From positions 34,702,061 to 34,766,060 of the forward strand of contig NW_019211454.1 in the NCBI RefSeq assembly GCF_002443255.2: 64,000 bases of DNA. The letters run 5' to 3'. Under the pieces are notes generated by a model that was not told the DNA's origin, searched no databases, and was given only the letters and a program-made list of their open reading frames with translations. The stretch's first letter is position 1. Every line of letters begins with the position of its first letter. The position numbers were made by a program, and so were the translations under genes. Below, in pieces: positions 61,625 through 64,000 of the stretch. The stretch comes from Varroa destructor (taxonomy: Eukaryota; Arthropoda; Arachnida; Mesostigmata; Varroidae).

Positions 61625-63600
61625 CAAGACTAGATAAAGAAAAAAGCCGATTCAGTTCAGCTCTATGGCTAATCACTAGTTTATGGGGCAGTGCCTGGCA
61701 GAATGTGCCTTAAAGGCTAAATAGAGCAGTGCATTAAAATTAGGGAAGGGTTAGCCGGACGCGCTCATTTGCTACTTTTCATGTCAAGCAAGTTCTTCTT
61801 GAAACCCAACAGCAAACCCGGCATAGAAAACAGTGCGTCTTTCCGGGTTACGAGGAAACATCAACTACTCTCGAATCTTTCTGCGCTGGAGGAACCCTCG
61901 TCGAAATGAGAAGCTTCACCTTTAGCCCGACATTGACAGCCCATTTTATTGACAATTTTGATGCGGCTTTTGGGAAATTTAAACAATGATTTTGTAATAC
62001 GGGCCAAAAAAATCCTCAGTAAAGTCCAGATATGAAGAGCTTTAGAATAACACAAGAAACCATTTTTAATACATTTAGATTTTCGATAAAAAAAAGCTAA
62101 TGGCCGCTTTAAAGAGGAGAGTATTGATTTAGATGCACCAACCTACCTACTAAATTTAAGACTTCTTTGTGTGCTTTGTTTCTTAACAAAAACAGATAAT
62201 TCAATTGAATTTTTTTTACATGTGCTGGAAGTGTCACATCCGACGGCCATGTTTATTTAATGTAAGCTACATCTGCCACGGTTACAACTTTAATTTGGAG
62301 CATAAGACACTAACTAGTCAAAATATTTTTTTTCAATACGCAAATAAATTCACGATATTTACAGGCGTAAATTCATTGAAGTGTCGCTCGAATACGGTAC
62401 CTGCAGAAAATTTCGGGGGAGCTGAGTTTTAAGGCGATAGCCAGCCAGAAGTCTTAACACTTTTCAGACCCTTACAGTTGAAAATACTATTGAAACATAT
62501 GTGGACGACCCCATTAGCTATTAATGTTATTTTCTCCAAAATCACTGTTAATTTCTGCATAAAGCATCCAGGTATGTCAAAAACAGCATTCTGTATCTAA
62601 ACCCAACTAGGAACCCTTCATTTTTTTCTCATAGGACCTTTTCTGTAGTCGCATGAAAACTGGTGAGAACGTGCACCGTCAATCTTAAGAAAAGTAGGAA
62701 ATCGCTGACCTTAGTGCGGGTTTGTCCAAGGCGAATTAATAATAGCTTAAATGCCGCATTGCTTGTTGCCATAACGAGTTTGCTGTTTGGTTTAAGAAAG
62801 GAGTTGGTTACAAAGATAATATTATATAATATATGAATAAAAAACAAAAAAAATATAAATCATAAACAAAAATATGTACATAAATGGTGTGTAACTACTG
62901 CAAACAAAGCAGTGCGTACGAGATGGTTAAAAGAATTGAACAGCTGCCTTAGTCAGGCGAGGGAGGCGTACCAAAAAACTGCGTGTTTTCAATTTGATAC
63001 GTATTTGAAAATATATTTAGAGTTCGTAAATCCTTAAGAGTAAATATACTTAACTCAATATTCAATCCAAAAAGAAAACAGAAAAAGCTGTTCGCATGGT
63101 ACTGCATCCCTAACTAGCTCCTTTATACACATTATCCTGACAACTATATAATATTGTCAACAATATCTAAAACTTCTTTCTCATTTCTGAGCTCTAACTT
63201 CAGTCAGTTTTGTCTTCTTGTATGTTTGCAGGTAGCGCAATATTTCTAAACGTCTTTCTCGATTTTGGTCTTGGTATCCAGTTTACTCCGTATTAGAAAT
63301 TCGTGCAGCTGACGATTCTCAGTACTGTAGCACGGGTGATAACGCAACTGCTTAAAGTAATATCCCAAACATATATTTTACATCTATTTAGCTATTACGC
63401 AACTTAGATCAGTAAAGCACGTAATTTTTTTCACGTGTGTGTGTTTGAGTATATGAGAACGATAGCGAACCTGAATAGAGAGAGCGTTAGGTATACGATC
63501 GATATTTTACAGCCCCTTCACTGTGCAAACACAAATACTATGCCCCACCCATTCGATAGCAACATTCGCCGCTGGCAGTAGAGATCAACGTCGCACACGA
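61619..63600. other. no gene seen
   Basis: AT-rich. A 'TYVDD' string at about 62496-62510 recalls a reverse transcriptase box but has no supporting context. Confidence 0.45.
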
Positions 63601-63620
63601 CGAACCATAAAATTAAATCA

Positions 63621-63690
63621 TAATCGCGCGCTGGACGTGTCATAAATATGCGCATTGGTTCGCTCTGGATTCGAGCCCTATAATTATAGG
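63621..63690 (+). repeat. possible tRNA-derived SINE relic
   Basis: 'TAATCGCGCGCTGG' (from 63621) resembles an A box with the start of an anticodon arm. A B-box-like GGATTCGAGCC follows at 63667-63677, 46 bases later, which is tRNA spacing. No poly(A) or simple tail is evident after it. Confidence 0.33.
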
Positions 63691-64000
63691 TATCTAAATT
63701 TGGAAACAAGCACGATGTTTGGCTCCTAAGCGATCCTCCTTTCGATCGCCGCACAGCTTGTGTCTTTGAAGTCCTCTGAGGAGAATAACGAAGGCATGAA
63801 GTGCACACAAGCTTCGTAGCTACCCAGATATGGAACACACTCTCTCAGCGAAAACATTGTCCCGTGGAAATTGCTCGTGCAGACACAGTGGAATAAAGGC
63901 AACTAAAAGCTCTCCAATTTTGTTATATTTCAGGCCACAAGAACTTTCAAAAACAGATACGGCCTGTCCCTACTTTTGGGTATTACTACTAGCTTTCTTG
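63691..64000. other. no gene seen
   Basis: The - strand frame that crosses this end (63518-63838) is open but carries no signature. Confidence 0.45.

Noticed and set aside
62440..62600. 'TYVDD' as a retroelement reverse transcriptase box
   Set aside because: Flanking residues do not fit copia, BEL or Gypsy patterns; five residues are too few.
1..64000. CRISPR arrays, operons, riboswitches, prokaryotic promoters
   Set aside because: The sequence is eukaryotic in character: no regularly spaced repeats, no gene clusters and no ribosome-binding-site pattern.

Overview
This is nuclear DNA of an animal, most likely an arthropod. It is AT-rich, has many (TA)n arrays and other simple repeats, shows no prokaryotic gene packing, and carries decayed transposable-element coding sequence. 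An arachnid or mite genome would fit, but nothing seen proves the taxon. No intact gene can be supported. The longest open frame is 189 codons, close to what chance gives in a six-frame reading of 64 kb with roughly one stop per 18-20 codons, so open-frame length alone is not evidence here. I kept only stretches whose translation carries a recognisable family signature. The window looks like intergenic or long-intron sequence.

The left end (about 620-2830) is the densest part. A decayed Ty3/Gypsy-like gag, with a broken CCHC knuckle and possible protease remnant, is followed by a (TA)n array and then a decayed mariner transposase, all on the + strand. At 13.1-14.5 kb two direct ~100-bp repeats flank a broken open frame that resembles the MAPR/cytochrome b5-like haem-binding domain. 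At 18.5-18.7 kb there is a tRNA-derived SINE-like head (- strand) with a tetranucleotide tail.

The middle (20-53 kb) is mostly featureless. It holds a GC-richer unidentified block (20.0-20.5 kb), a kinase-like fragment (26.9-27.1 kb), a Gypsy-integrase-like fragment between two (TA)n arrays (40.2 kb), simple repeats and two long A/T homopolymers. On the right are a perfect 20-bp inverted repeat (53.6 kb), a short LINE-reverse-transcriptase-like motif (53.8 kb), a CpG-rich block ending in a consensus splice donor (54.2-54.7 kb) that could be a first exon, and a broken GPCR fragment around the TM3/DRY box (60.4-60.6 kb).

The elements do not form a pathway. The window reads as a graveyard of mobile elements and gene fragments. 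No undescribed functional system could be demonstrated. Most identifications rest on short motifs read by eye and need a profile search.
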